64,000 bases of DNA from Metallosphaera cuprina Ar-4 (lineage in GTDB: Archaea; Thermoproteota; Thermoprotei_A; Sulfolobales; Sulfolobaceae), in NCBI RefSeq assembly GCF_000204925.1, contig NC_015435.1:796001-860000 (forward strand). The letters run 5' to 3'. Under the pieces are notes generated by a model. The model made no database searches. It saw nothing but the letters and a program-made list of their open reading frames with translations, and was not told where the DNA came from. Position numbers and translations under genes: made by a program. Positions 10,051 through 18,690 of the stretch are shown in pieces; positions within the stretch are counted from its first letter, which is position 1, and each line of letters opens with the position of its first letter.

Positions 10051-11403
10051 ATGGATAAGAAAGAGTTAGCCAAGGGATCAATTTCATACAGAGAAGTTGT
10101 AGCTCAAGGTATTGGTGGAGCGGCCCCTGCTATGGCGAGCCTCGTTACATTAACTGGAGCCGCAGCGTATTCGTACGGAGCGCTTCCTCTCGCGGTAGCT
10201 CTAGCCACAGTAGCCGTGCTGTTGGACGCCACTAGGCTCTCCATAACTAGTAGGTACATTCAAAGCGCAGGAGGAATATACGCGTTCATATCTGAGGGAC
10301 TGGGGAAGAGGTGGGGTTATCTAATAGGATGGGCTTACGTCTTGTACGCTTTGACCGCGTTAGTTTTCATTTTCCTCTCAGTAGGAGTTTTCCTGCCCGG
10401 TGCCCTAGAGGTGCTAGGAGTTAACGCCCCTTCATGGATATGGGCTCCACTGGTTATTTTCGTTGCGCTCTTTGGAGGCGTACTTTCGTATCTGGGAATA
10501 AGACCCTCCCTTAGGTTCACCCTGATAATGAGTATCTTAGAGATCGCCTTCATTTTGGGAACTTCGCTTCTGATATTCACAAAGGTTCCACCAGACCCCT
10601 CTACGTTCACTTTAGAGTACGCCCCGTCTCATTCGATGTTCAACGTGGGTGTGGGGATGGCGTTCGTTTTCCTGGCCTTCGCCGGATATGAAACCACTTC
10701 CGTACTGGGAGAGGAGGCAGTAGATCCTAAAAATACAATAACTAAGGGCGTCTTTACCAGTGCCTTCCTAGTAGGGATAACATACTTGGTTGCCAGTGAG
10801 GCCTTCACTGTGGGATGGGGAGTTAACGACATGTCATCTTTCTTTAACGAGCTCGTTCCAGGAGTAGTGTTGGGAATGAGGTTTGGAGGGTTCGTTCTAG
10901 CTTTAATCCTCACCGTTCTCCTTATAAATAGCGGTTTGACCGACTCCGTAACCTTTTTCAATACCGTGTCTAGAGTCGTCTACGCTATGGCCAAAGACGG
11001 AGTTTTAGATAAGAGGTTGGAAGGAGTACACGAGGATCGCAGAACCCCTCATGTGGCCGTTATGTTCTCTCTCATTTTCTCGCTCGTCTACGCCTTAGCG
11101 TTTTCAGCAGTTATTGGTCCAGAGAACGTGTTCCTTGCGGTCGGGATAACTACAACTTTCGGATTCCTAATTGCTCTATTCACAGCCAACGTAAGTCTTC
11201 TCTTCATTTTAAGGAGATTTAACTCATTGAATTGGTGGAACGTCTTATTGACCGTTGTCATAAACTCCATTCTCAGCTTCGTGATTTTCGCAAACGTAGT
11301 GACAACAGCAATAAACAGTTTCGTTCTGATAGGGGTGAGCACCTTTGTCGTATGGATGATAGCGGGAGTCATATACGGATACGTTAGGAGAGTTAGCACT
11401 TGA
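10051..11403 (+). CDS. APC-superfamily amino acid permease
   Basis: The 450 aa protein is hydrophobic throughout with about 12 predicted membrane helices. The N-terminal IGGAAPAMASLVTLTG helix and the later YETTSVLGEEAVDP block near residue 220 are characteristic of the amino acid-polyamine-organocation superfamily, with the small-residue unwound substrate site in helix 1. It would import an amino acid or amine with protons; the substrate cannot be read. A TATA-like CTTAAATA lies about 30 nt before the ATG. It is followed after 62 bp by the peroxiredoxin gene in the same direction. Confidence 0.85.
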   Translation: MDKKELAKGSISYREVVAQGIGGAAPAMASLVTLTGAAAYSYGALPLAVALATVAVLLDATRLSITSRYIQSAGGIYAFISEGLGKRWGYLIGWAYVLYALTALVFIFLSVGVFLPGALEVLGVNAPSWIWAPLVIFVALFGGVLSYLGIRPSLRFTLIMSILEIAFILGTSLLIFTKVPPDPSTFTLEYAPSHSMFNVGVGMAFVFLAFAGYETTSVLGEEAVDPKNTITKGVFTSAFLVGITYLVASEAFTVGWGVNDMSSFFNELVPGVVLGMRFGGFVLALILTVLLINSGLTDSVTFFNTVSRVVYAMAKDGVLDKRLEGVHEDRRTPHVAVMFSLIFSLVYALAFSAVIGPENVFLAVGITTTFGFLIALFTANVSLLFILRRFNSLNWWNVLLTVVINSILSFVIFANVVTTAINSFVLIGVSTFVVWMIAGVIYGYVRRVST

Positions 11404-11465
11404 TTAGCTCAGCCAAAGGTTAGTTTTTAACATAAGTTTATTATTTTTCTAGACGATTCAATAAT

Positions 11466-11909
11466 ATGAAGTTAAAAGTAGGGGACTTGGCTCCTAACTT
11501 TGAAGGAATTAATGAGGCAGGAGAGAAGGTCAGCCTCTCAGACTTTAAAGGTAAGTACGTTGTCCTTTACTTTTATCCTAAAGACGACACACCTGGTTGT
11601 AGGGCGGAGGCTCTAAGCTTTAAGGAGAACTGGGATGAGATAATTAAGAGAGGGGCTGTAGTTATAGGAGTTAGCGGAGACTCCCAGGAGTCACATAAGA
11701 AGTTTAAGGAGAAGTACCAACTTCCGTTCACTCTAATAAGCGACGAAAACGATAAGATAAGGGAAACGTATGGGGCGAAAGGCCTATTAATTCCAGCTAG
11801 GGTTACCTTCGTCATTAATCCAGAGGGTAGAATAGTGTTGATCTACTCTTCTCAGATGAACCCCACTTCTCACGTTAAGGAGGTCCTAAATGTCCTCTCA
11901 AAAAAGTGA
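11466..11909 (+). CDS. bcp: Peroxiredoxin of the Bcp/PrxQ family, single-cysteine form
   Basis: The 147 aa thioredoxin-fold protein has the peroxidatic motif DDTPGC at about residues 39-44, followed by RAEAL instead of the usual TxEAC, so the second Cys five residues on is missing. The whole protein contains only one cysteine, which makes it a 1-Cys peroxiredoxin needing an external thiol. Known Sulfolobus Bcp proteins reduce hydrogen peroxide and alkyl hydroperoxides in the cytoplasm. The 3' end lies 7 bp from the convergent cyclase gene. Confidence 0.9.
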   Translation: MKLKVGDLAPNFEGINEAGEKVSLSDFKGKYVVLYFYPKDDTPGCRAEALSFKENWDEIIKRGAVVIGVSGDSQESHKKFKEKYQLPFTLISDENDKIRETYGAKGLLIPARVTFVINPEGRIVLIYSSQMNPTSHVKEVLNVLSKK

Positions 11910-11916
11910 ATCAAAT

Positions 11917-12561
11917 CTATGACTCCACAGCTACTACCCTCGCCATGGCCCCGCTTCCGTTTCCAACCTTTATTGGTAAAGCTATTATAAGGTACTCCTT
12001 TCCTTCCTCCAGCTGTTCTAAGTTTGCCAAGTCCTCTATAACTATCACACCTTCTCCCAGAAGTCTCTTATGAACTTGAAAGTCGTTGTGATAGTAAGGC
12101 TCTATACCTAGCGTGTCTATACCTATTACCTTGACACCCTTAGACAGGAGGAATTCAGCGCCGTCCAATGAAAGTCCAGGGAATTCGTAAAGGAACTCCC
12201 TTGTGTATCCCCTCTTTTTGTCCCATCCCGTTCTTATCAATATTGTTTTACCGTTGTACTCGCTTTTCCACACCTCATTTAGCGCCTGAGAGTCTATTTC
12301 CTTTCCCTTAACCTTTGGGGTCACGCAGTATCCTTTGTTGATAAGCAAGCTTAGGTCAAGTTTATCCACAGTTAATCCGTTCTCGACAAAGTGATAAGGA
12401 GCGTCTATGTGAGTCCCAGTGTGCGTTACGAAAGATATTGACTCAACGTTGTATCCGTCCCTGCTCGCAATCCCTATCGGTTTAATCTCCACTAATGGGT
12501 TAGTAGGCCAGACAGGCATGTGAGGATAAAGGGTTACTGAAAGGTCATATATCTTTGGCAT
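11917..12561 (-). CDS. Cyclase/kynurenine formamidase-family metal hydrolase
   Basis: The 214 aa protein carries the family motif HTGTHIDAPYHF at about residues 47-58, which ligates the metal ions of kynurenine formamidase-like hydrolases, and an ordered C-terminal half (GIDTLGIEPY...H...L). Members hydrolyse N-formylkynurenine, isatin or related cyclic amides; no kynurenine pathway genes are nearby, so the substrate is unknown. The gene stands alone, converges on the peroxiredoxin gene, and is divergent from the glycosyltransferase at 12641 with 79 bp between them. Confidence 0.82.
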   Translation of the reverse strand: MPKIYDLSVTLYPHMPVWPTNPLVEIKPIGIASRDGYNVESISFVTHTGTHIDAPYHFVENGLTVDKLDLSLLINKGYCVTPKVKGKEIDSQALNEVWKSEYNGKTILIRTGWDKKRGYTREFLYEFPGLSLDGAEFLLSKGVKVIGIDTLGIEPYYHNDFQVHKRLLGEGVIVIEDLANLEQLEEGKEYLIIALPIKVGNGSGAMARVVAVES

Positions 12562-12640
12562 AATGTTAACTCACCTTTCCGGATTAGAAACTTTACTCAT
12601 TCCTTAACGTTAAGATTTAAGCTAGAGGCTTCTAATCAAT

Positions 12641-13786
12641 TTGTTGAACGTCCTTGCAATAGTTGATTTCGGGTTAACGGAGAGGACTGGAGGGTACAAG
12701 AGGAACTTCGAGATGATGAGAAGGTTGAGGAACCTCATAAACCTTGATATACTTCCTTCAGTGAGAAACGTGAGATTAGCGATTGATGGAAACAGAAGGG
12801 AACTAGTCTCTCTCCTTGAGAGTTTGAACGCTAGCCCGAGTTACGTTTTAGACTTGATTGAGAGGGTTGATTCGGTCGATGAGTACTTAGAGTCACTCAG
12901 GCAAAACAAGTATGACCTTGCCGTAGTTTATAGCAACTCCTCCGAGAACGTGAGGCTAGCTAGGAGAGTTTCTAAATCGATGATTGGAGTGCAGTTGCAA
13001 TTGGAACCATTTTACGCTAACCCATCCACCCTGTTAAGGATAAAGTTTAGAGGTCCTACAGGGAGGGCAGCAATGAAGTTTAAGGAGGCTTTAGAGGAGT
13101 CTCGGAGAAGCGAGGAGGAATGGCTCTCCTTAATAAGAGGAGGTCACCTTAACTTTGTAATTTCAGTGAGTCACGTCCCGTTGGTGAACTCCGGGTTAGA
13201 CAGGCTACTCGATTATGACGTAACTTTTCCAGCCAACTCTATAGACGAAGATATATTTAAGTATAGAAGGGAGAAGGAAGATTACGCGGTTTACTTCACC
13301 AGGCTCATGCCAGAAAAGGGGCTGTTTGAGGTCCCTCTCATTTGGAGGAAAGTTAACGATAGGAAGGACCTGAAGCTCTACGTTATAGGACAATTCATAG
13401 ACCCTCAGGACGAGGAGGACTTCTTGAGGATGAGCAGGAGACTTAACGTGAACTTGGAATACTTAGGCTTCCTTGAGGGTAGGGAACTTTACGAGAGGGT
13501 TGCAAGTGCCCTCTTTACGCTATATCCATCTCATTACGATAGCTTCTCATTGGTTGTCTTAGAGTCTCTGGCTTTAAACACTCCAGTTATAACCTACGAC
13601 ACGCCAGCCATAAGGGAGATCTATAGCGGGGTCAAGGGAGTTTACTCCGTAAAAGAGGACAACATCCAGGAGATGGCGAACCTTTGCTTTAAGGACTTGG
13701 AGGTAAGATTTCCTGAGATTTACTCATCCTGGGATAAAGTGGCTAGGGCGGAGCTAGAGTCCATGTTAAAGGTTGTTAAGAAGTAA
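12641..13786 (+). CDS. GT4-family glycosyltransferase
   Basis: The 381 aa protein has a GT-B fold. The C-terminal domain begins near residue 207 with VYFTRLMPEKGLFEVP and holds the nucleotide-sugar site YPSHYDSFSLVVLESLALNTP (about 290-310) with the E-x7-E type motif. The N-terminal half (VDFGLTERTGGYKRNFEMMR) has the acceptor-side glycine loop. It probably transfers a sugar to a membrane lipid or protein glycan on the cytoplasmic face. The start is TTG at 12641, with a second TTG directly after; neither has a clear ribosome-binding site. Confidence 0.8.
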   Translation: MLNVLAIVDFGLTERTGGYKRNFEMMRRLRNLINLDILPSVRNVRLAIDGNRRELVSLLESLNASPSYVLDLIERVDSVDEYLESLRQNKYDLAVVYSNSSENVRLARRVSKSMIGVQLQLEPFYANPSTLLRIKFRGPTGRAAMKFKEALEESRRSEEEWLSLIRGGHLNFVISVSHVPLVNSGLDRLLDYDVTFPANSIDEDIFKYRREKEDYAVYFTRLMPEKGLFEVPLIWRKVNDRKDLKLYVIGQFIDPQDEEDFLRMSRRLNVNLEYLGFLEGRELYERVASALFTLYPSHYDSFSLVVLESLALNTPVITYDTPAIREIYSGVKGVYSVKEDNIQEMANLCFKDLEVRFPEIYSSWDKVARAELESMLKVVKK

Positions 13787-14426
13787 GACTTAAAAAGTCC
13801 TTTACGCTATCTGTTAACCTCTTCAGTTCAAGCCATGTGGAGAGTTAATTTGGACCTTTCTGACTTTAATTTAACTAATCCTAGGAAAATTTTATTTAGA
13901 TAAAATTGATTTTAAATTTTTTGTTACTCGCCTTTGAATTGATGCCGATCCTTGCTAGTCTATAGAGGTTTTCTTTCAACTCCTCCTTTAAGGAAAGTCC
14001 AACGTTGCAAACTAGAAGGTTTAATGAACTTGACTCGATGTGCACTCACGAGAGACCTATCTAACTCACCTCCAATGCGAGAGAACGTCAAGAGTAAGCC
14101 AAAGAAGTACTTGAACGTGAGATCCAGGAAAAAGGCGGCTCACAAAAGATCATGGCGGGACGTTAGGCTCGCCTCTAACGCGTTAAACAAGGCGGACACT
14201 ATGTGAGCCACGACCGTTAGGTCTTAATTATGTGACATCGTAATAGATCTCCTTGAGTGGAGGATCGTTAAACGATTGATAAGCCTTGACGTCTAAGTTG
14301 AGAGGTGAGGGACGCGGTTCAAGATTTTCCTGAACCCCGGTTAACATTATTAAACGATTCTGTGACCTTGTAGATTAAGGGGCCTAGGAAAAGCAAACTA
14401 TAAAACGTTTAGGCGCCATTTCACAT
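13787..14426. other. Intergenic stretch, 640 bp, with possible decayed reading frame
   Basis: No convincing intact gene. A plus-strand frame at 13952-14206 lacks any recognisable motif and is rich in basic residues. On the minus strand around 14050-14240 a frame with one or more stops reads like a short hydrophobic membrane protein (for example VSALFNALEASLTSRHDLL, then AAFFLDLTFKYFFGLLLTF); this may be a remnant but I cannot name it. A hairpin GGTTCA/TGAACC occurs near 14314-14334. Confidence 0.3.
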
Positions 14427-15062
14427 GTGAAAGTTCTTGTAATCTCTCCTCATCCGGACGATGAAACTCTATGTTGCGGAGGATCGATCCTGAATCACGT
14501 GAGAAGGGGAGATAAAGTAACTGTAGTTATAGTTACAGACGGGAGGTACGGATCACCTTCGCCAGAGCTCAGAGGTACTGAAGAACTAGTTGAGCTCAGG
14601 AAAAAGGAGGCGCTAATGGCCACCTCTAAGTTAGGAGTTGAGGACGTCAGGTTCCTGAACTTTGAGGACTCTAAGGTTATGATTAATCAGGACAAAATAA
14701 TTAAAAAGATAGCGTCCGTAATTGGGGAAGGGCAGGACCTAATTTACTCGCCTTTACCGATGGACGGACATCAGGATCATGCTAGCCTTGGAAGGATTAT
14801 GACTAAGTTAGCTCCTACCTCCCTGTTTTATTTGATCTGGATCCCAAGCGGGTTGAAAGCTCACTCGAGGAGAGTTGGACTCATTAAGCTCAGGAACTGG
14901 GAAAGGATAGAGAAAGATATTGAGAAGTTCAGGGAAGTTAAGTTGAGGGCTCTGGAGGAGTACAAAAGTCAGTTGGGCGGCTTCTCCGGAGACTTCCTTA
15001 GGAGACTCACAGCAGATCACGAGAGGTTTTATAGAAGGCCTTTAAGCGCACTTAGACGGTGA
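14427..15062 (+). CDS. PIG-L family deacetylase (LmbE-like)
   Basis: The 211 aa protein starts with the zinc-binding motif SPHPDDETLCCGG (residues 7-19; His and Asp are ligands) and has the matching second His motif DGHQDHASLG near residue 114. PIG-L/LmbE enzymes remove the acetyl group from N-acetylglucosamine-linked molecules. In this neighbourhood the substrate could be a glycolipid or glycan precursor. The start is GTG at 14427: the ATG two bases earlier runs straight into TGA, so GTG is the only start that preserves the conserved first strand. Confidence 0.88.
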   Translation: MKVLVISPHPDDETLCCGGSILNHVRRGDKVTVVIVTDGRYGSPSPELRGTEELVELRKKEALMATSKLGVEDVRFLNFEDSKVMINQDKIIKKIASVIGEGQDLIYSPLPMDGHQDHASLGRIMTKLAPTSLFYLIWIPSGLKAHSRRVGLIKLRNWERIEKDIEKFREVKLRALEEYKSQLGGFSGDFLRRLTADHERFYRRPLSALRR

Positions 15063-15082
15063 GTGCGACTCCTCGTCTCAAG

Positions 15083-16264
15083 CTAACTGAACCTTCTCCA
15101 CGTCCCGTTAACTACCCAAACCGGTTCTTCAACAACATCTAACGCTATTGGATCTACCTTAAGCTCCTCTATTAACCTCTCGTTAACCCCTACTCCTATT
15201 CCTGGTTTATCTGGAACCTTTACCCTTCCCCCCTCTACGGGAGTCTCATTAAAGACTACGTCTCTCTTCCATGAGGGGAACCAATCGTAGAAGTTCTCCA
15301 GGAGGAGTAAGTTGGGTACTACCGAAGCCAGTTGTATAGAAACCGCGTTCTGAATTGAGCCGAACGCGTTGTGGAAAGCTATCTCCACGTCAAACGCCTC
15401 AGCTAAAGAAACGACCTTCTTACCTATGGTAACTCCACCGACGTTAGTGAGATCCGGTTGGAGGACGTCCACAATTCCCTCTCTTAGGTAGACAAGGGTT
15501 TCCTTAAGGCTTATCAATCTCTCCCCGAGAGCTACCTTTAGAGACGTATTGGCCCTGTACCTTCTATACCCTTCTAGGTCTTCGTGATGCAAGGGCTCCT
15601 CCATGAACAGAGGCCTGTACTTTTCTAGCCTCTTAGCTATCTCAATTGAGGAGTTAGCGTTGAACCTTCCGTGGTGCTCGATCATGATCTCAACTTCGTC
15701 TCCCACCGCCTCTCTGACCGCCTTAACTCTCTCCTCAGCTTCCATAAGGCCACGCTGGTCTATCCAGTCGAAGTAAGGACCGAACGGATCGAACTTGAGA
15801 CCTTTGTACCCCTTGTTAACTACCGCTTTGGCTTCCCTTGCGAAGTCCTCCGGCGTGACGCAACCCTTATACCATCCGTTAGCGTAAACGGGGACGTAAT
15901 CTCTGAACTTACCTCCTAACAGTTTGTGGATGGGAGCCCCTAGTTCCTTCCCTAAAATATCCCATAGGGCTATGTCTATCGCGCTCGTTGCGGTGGCCGA
16001 CTCAAACGACCTAGTTAAGTAGAAGTCCTGTTTGTACCACTCGTGGTAGTTCCTCTCAACCGATATGTCCTTACCTATGAAGCCTTTGCTCACCTGTTGA
16101 ATTGAACTAAAAACCGGCTTTACCCTTAAGGTAGGGACGGCCTCACCGTATCCCACGAGCCCGTTCGAGGTGGTTACCTTTACCAAAATCATCAATGAGG
16201 CCCAAGTGGCTGACCCCTTTTCCTTAGAGGATAGAACAATCGGTGTGATCTCTTGAATTCGCAT
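15083..16264 (-). CDS. gad: Gluconate/galactonate dehydratase (enolase superfamily)
   Basis: The 393 aa protein is very close in sequence, as far as I recall it, to the characterised Sulfolobus solfataricus gluconate dehydratase. Blocks seen: [11 protein letters not shown], the [13 protein letters not shown] strand with the catalytic base, the metal ligands in [14 protein letters not shown] and ALGERL, and the late [11 protein letters not shown]. It dehydrates D-gluconate (and D-galactonate) to the 2-keto-3-deoxy sugar acid in the promiscuous branched Entner-Doudoroff pathway. Unlike S. solfataricus it is not clustered with the aldolase and kinase genes here; its divergent neighbour is a radical SAM gene. 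Glucose dehydrogenase lies 1.2 kb away. Confidence 0.93.
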   Translation of the reverse strand: MRIQEITPIVLSSKEKGSATWASLMILVKVTTSNGLVGYGEAVPTLRVKPVFSSIQQVSKGFIGKDISVERNYHEWYKQDFYLTRSFESATATSAIDIALWDILGKELGAPIHKLLGGKFRDYVPVYANGWYKGCVTPEDFAREAKAVVNKGYKGLKFDPFGPYFDWIDQRGLMEAEERVKAVREAVGDEVEIMIEHHGRFNANSSIEIAKRLEKYRPLFMEEPLHHEDLEGYRRYRANTSLKVALGERLISLKETLVYLREGIVDVLQPDLTNVGGVTIGKKVVSLAEAFDVEIAFHNAFGSIQNAVSIQLASVVPNLLLLENFYDWFPSWKRDVVFNETPVEGGRVKVPDKPGIGVGVNERLIEELKVDPIALDVVEEPVWVVNGTWRRFS

Positions 16265-16411
16265 GATATGTTTTAACCGATCTAAGTTATAACAGTTGTG
16301 ATCTGTTCTATCTCCTTGAGTTGGAGACGGGGCATTTCATTAATTAGATTTTTAATTGATATATATCAGACAGTAAGTGTTTAAATTTTCTGTCTCCTAA
16401 TTAGTCTACAC

Positions 16412-17386
16412 ATGCAAATCGTGAACAGGAACGTTAAGGCAATAAGGTGGTTCATAAACACTCAACTTTTAGGGAAGTGGTATAACGTTGCCTACGCAAC
16501 CTTCAAGGTCACGTCTCGCTGTAACCTAAGGTGTACGTTCTGCAACCCATCATATTACTCAGGAACGTTGGAGGAGGGGAGCACAGAGCAGCTAAAGAAG
16601 GTTATAGATAACCTCAGGTCCTCTGTAATAGTCCTCTCCTTTGAAGGCGGCGAGCCCACCACAAGACCTGATATTCTAGAACTTTTAAAGTACGCTCATG
16701 ACGGTTCGTTTTACGTTATGCTCACCACAAACGGTTACAAGTTGAACGACGCTGAATTCTTATCTAAGTTAGCTGAAAGGATTGACTTCCTTCACTACTC
16801 TATCGACGAATATCATTGGAACGTTAAGGCGTTGGATTCACTGTGTAAGTTCAGGGAGTACGGGCTTAAGGTGAACGTACAGACTGTGGTGACGAGATAT
16901 AACATACACACCCTAGAGGAAAAGGTTAGGAAGGTGAGGGAGTGCGGGTATAAGATATTGTTGATGCCCGCGGTGGATTACCCTGACTCCAAGGTTAAGC
17001 TGGCTCCTGACAGGGAGTTATACTTTAGAACCCTCTCTTACCTCAAGAGAAAGTACGGTTCAACCTTAAACAACTCCTGGGGTTTCATTAAGGCCTTGGG
17101 AGGGGAACTCCCTAAGAAGTTGACTAGTTACGCCATCACGGTTTACCCTAACGGAGACTTACCTTATCCAGACGACATAAATGGGGAGATAATAGGTAAC
17201 TTATCTAGAAACAGGTTGGAGGACCTTCTTAACTCCAAGAGGGCTCAGTACTTAAGAGAGAAGATGTTAGAGAACAGTGCCAGATACGAGTACTTACACC
17301 TGCAGACAGCTTCTTTCAACAACATTAGAGATTTGGCAGACTACGTCAGGGAGATGAGCAAGTGGGCGTTCACTGGAAGAGCCTAG
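16412..17386 (+). CDS. Radical SAM protein without SPASM cysteines
   Basis: The 324 aa protein has the radical SAM [4Fe-4S] motif CNLRCTFC (C37, C41, C44) followed by the SAM-binding FEGGEPTTR block near residue 79. The C-terminal third contains no cysteine cluster, so there is no SPASM or auxiliary-cluster domain of the usual type. The reaction is unknown. It lies upstream of glucose dehydrogenase in the same direction with 48 bp between them, but no functional link is evident. The divergent spacer to gad (16265-16411) includes an AT-rich TTGATATATATC promoter element. Confidence 0.8.
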   Translation: MQIVNRNVKAIRWFINTQLLGKWYNVAYATFKVTSRCNLRCTFCNPSYYSGTLEEGSTEQLKKVIDNLRSSVIVLSFEGGEPTTRPDILELLKYAHDGSFYVMLTTNGYKLNDAEFLSKLAERIDFLHYSIDEYHWNVKALDSLCKFREYGLKVNVQTVVTRYNIHTLEEKVRKVRECGYKILLMPAVDYPDSKVKLAPDRELYFRTLSYLKRKYGSTLNNSWGFIKALGGELPKKLTSYAITVYPNGDLPYPDDINGEIIGNLSRNRLEDLLNSKRAQYLREKMLENSARYEYLHLQTASFNNIRDLADYVREMSKWAFTGRA

Positions 17387-17434
17387 TGGAAGGGGAGCGT
17401 AAAAGCATTAATATGGGGCTAACATCATATCATT

Positions 17435-18499
17435 ATGAAGGCTGTTGTTGTCAACCCTCCTAATGCGGGGGTTGAGGTAAGGGACGTACCGAGTGAACCT
17501 CCTTCACAAGGTAAGGTCTTGATAAGGACGAGGTTGAACGGTCTCTGCGGAACTGATCGAGGAATAGTTTCTGGAAAGCTAACCTTCTCAAGGCCTCCAT
17601 TAGGTTACAATTACTTGATTCTTGGTCACGAGACCCTAGGAGAGGTAGTTGAGGGAAATGGGAGGTTGAGGAAGGGAGACCTAGTTGTCCCAGTTGTCAG
17701 GAGAGGATGCGGCTCGTGTTTGAACTGCAATCTAGGCCGACAGGACTTCTGTGAGACGGGCAACTTCACTGAGATAGGGATAAGGGGGGCGCACGGAACT
17801 ATGAGGGAGGAGTTCCTCGATGAGGAGAGGTATCTAGTCAAGGTACCTAACTCACTGGGAGAACTAGGAGTTCTTCTAGAGCCGCTCTCTAATGTGGTGA
17901 AGGCCCTGAACGAAGTGGAATACGTTCAGAGGAGAATGTGGTGGAGGTGTGGGGACTCCACTTACTCCTGTATGACGGCAGCTGTTCTAGGAAGCGGACC
18001 CATAGGCCTCCTCTTCTCTTTAGCCCTAAAGACTATGGGCTTCAACGTTATAGTAGCTAACAGAAGACCACCGTCTGAGGTGGAGAGCGAGATTGTGGAG
18101 GGAATAGATGCGAAGTTCGTCAACACTTCAGAGAAGGTAGACATAAGGCCCGATCTCCTAGTGGACACTTCAGGTCATCCATCTGCTTTCATTCCGGTCT
18201 TACCCAAAATGAAGAAGAACGGGGCGCTAATCCTTTTCGGGACGACCGGGAACGAGAGCTACGGAATGACCGCCGAGGACGTAACTACCTTAGTCGAGAA
18301 CAACATCTTGATCGTGGGGAGCGTTAACGCCTCTAAGTCGGATTTTGAGGCGGGAGTGAATTTCCTCCTCAACTGGAAAGCGAAGTACTCAAACCTGTTA
18401 GAGAAATTGATTACGAAAAGGGTGAAGGTGGAGGAAGCCCCAGATGTTCTAACCAGGAAGTTACCAGGAGAGATAAAGACGGTTATAGAGTGGAAGTAA
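17435..18499 (+). CDS. gdh: Glucose 1-dehydrogenase, zinc-dependent MDR family
   Basis: The 354 aa protein resembles Sulfolobus glucose dehydrogenases over its length. Catalytic-zinc ligands are in LNGLCGTDRG and LGHETLGEV (Cys, His, Glu); the structural zinc is held by GCGSCLNCNLGRQDFC, four cysteines. A Rossmann fold with GSGPIGLLFSLAL follows, then an ANRRPP segment where family members discriminate NADP. It oxidises D-glucose (and D-galactose) to the lactone, the first step of the non-phosphorylative Entner-Doudoroff pathway; the product, after hydrolysis, is the substrate of the nearby gluconate dehydratase. Its stop overlaps the beginning of a downstream small open frame. Confidence 0.9.
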   Translation: MKAVVVNPPNAGVEVRDVPSEPPSQGKVLIRTRLNGLCGTDRGIVSGKLTFSRPPLGYNYLILGHETLGEVVEGNGRLRKGDLVVPVVRRGCGSCLNCNLGRQDFCETGNFTEIGIRGAHGTMREEFLDEERYLVKVPNSLGELGVLLEPLSNVVKALNEVEYVQRRMWWRCGDSTYSCMTAAVLGSGPIGLLFSLALKTMGFNVIVANRRPPSEVESEIVEGIDAKFVNTSEKVDIRPDLLVDTSGHPSAFIPVLPKMKKNGALILFGTTGNESYGMTAEDVTTLVENNILIVGSVNASKSDFEAGVNFLLNWKAKYSNLLEKLITKRVKVEEAPDVLTRKLPGEIKTVIEWK

Positions 18500-18516
18500 C
18501 GGTCGAAGTGAGCTCT

Positions 18517-18687
18517 ATGGATAAGACAGAGTTGTTTTACGTCATATCTGGGATCTTGTTCCTCACAGTCTTCGGAGTCTACCTGACCCTTAGCGATTTA
18601 GAAGTTGGAATATTTTTAACTATCATCTCGTTGGTCTGGGCAATCTCGATGTATGCGTTCATGATAAAGTTCTGGAAGGAGGAGTAG
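18517..18687 (+). CDS. Small membrane protein, two helices
   Basis: From the ATG at 18517 the product is 56 aa with two membrane helices (roughly 5-24 and 29-48) and a charged end KFWKEE. An in-frame GTG at 18490 would extend it by nine residues and overlap gdh, but the ATG has a purine-rich GTGAG about 8 nt before it. I recognise no family. The spacing suggests cotranscription with gdh. Its 3' end lies 3 bp from the convergent peptidase gene. Confidence 0.55.
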   Translation: MDKTELFYVISGILFLTVFGVYLTLSDLEVGIFLTIISLVWAISMYAFMIKFWKEE

Positions 18688-18690
18688 GGC

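Noticed and set aside
13952-14206. 84 aa plus-strand frame with basic residues
   Set aside because: No domain, poor start context, and the minus strand in the same place looks as protein-like; more likely non-coding or decayed.
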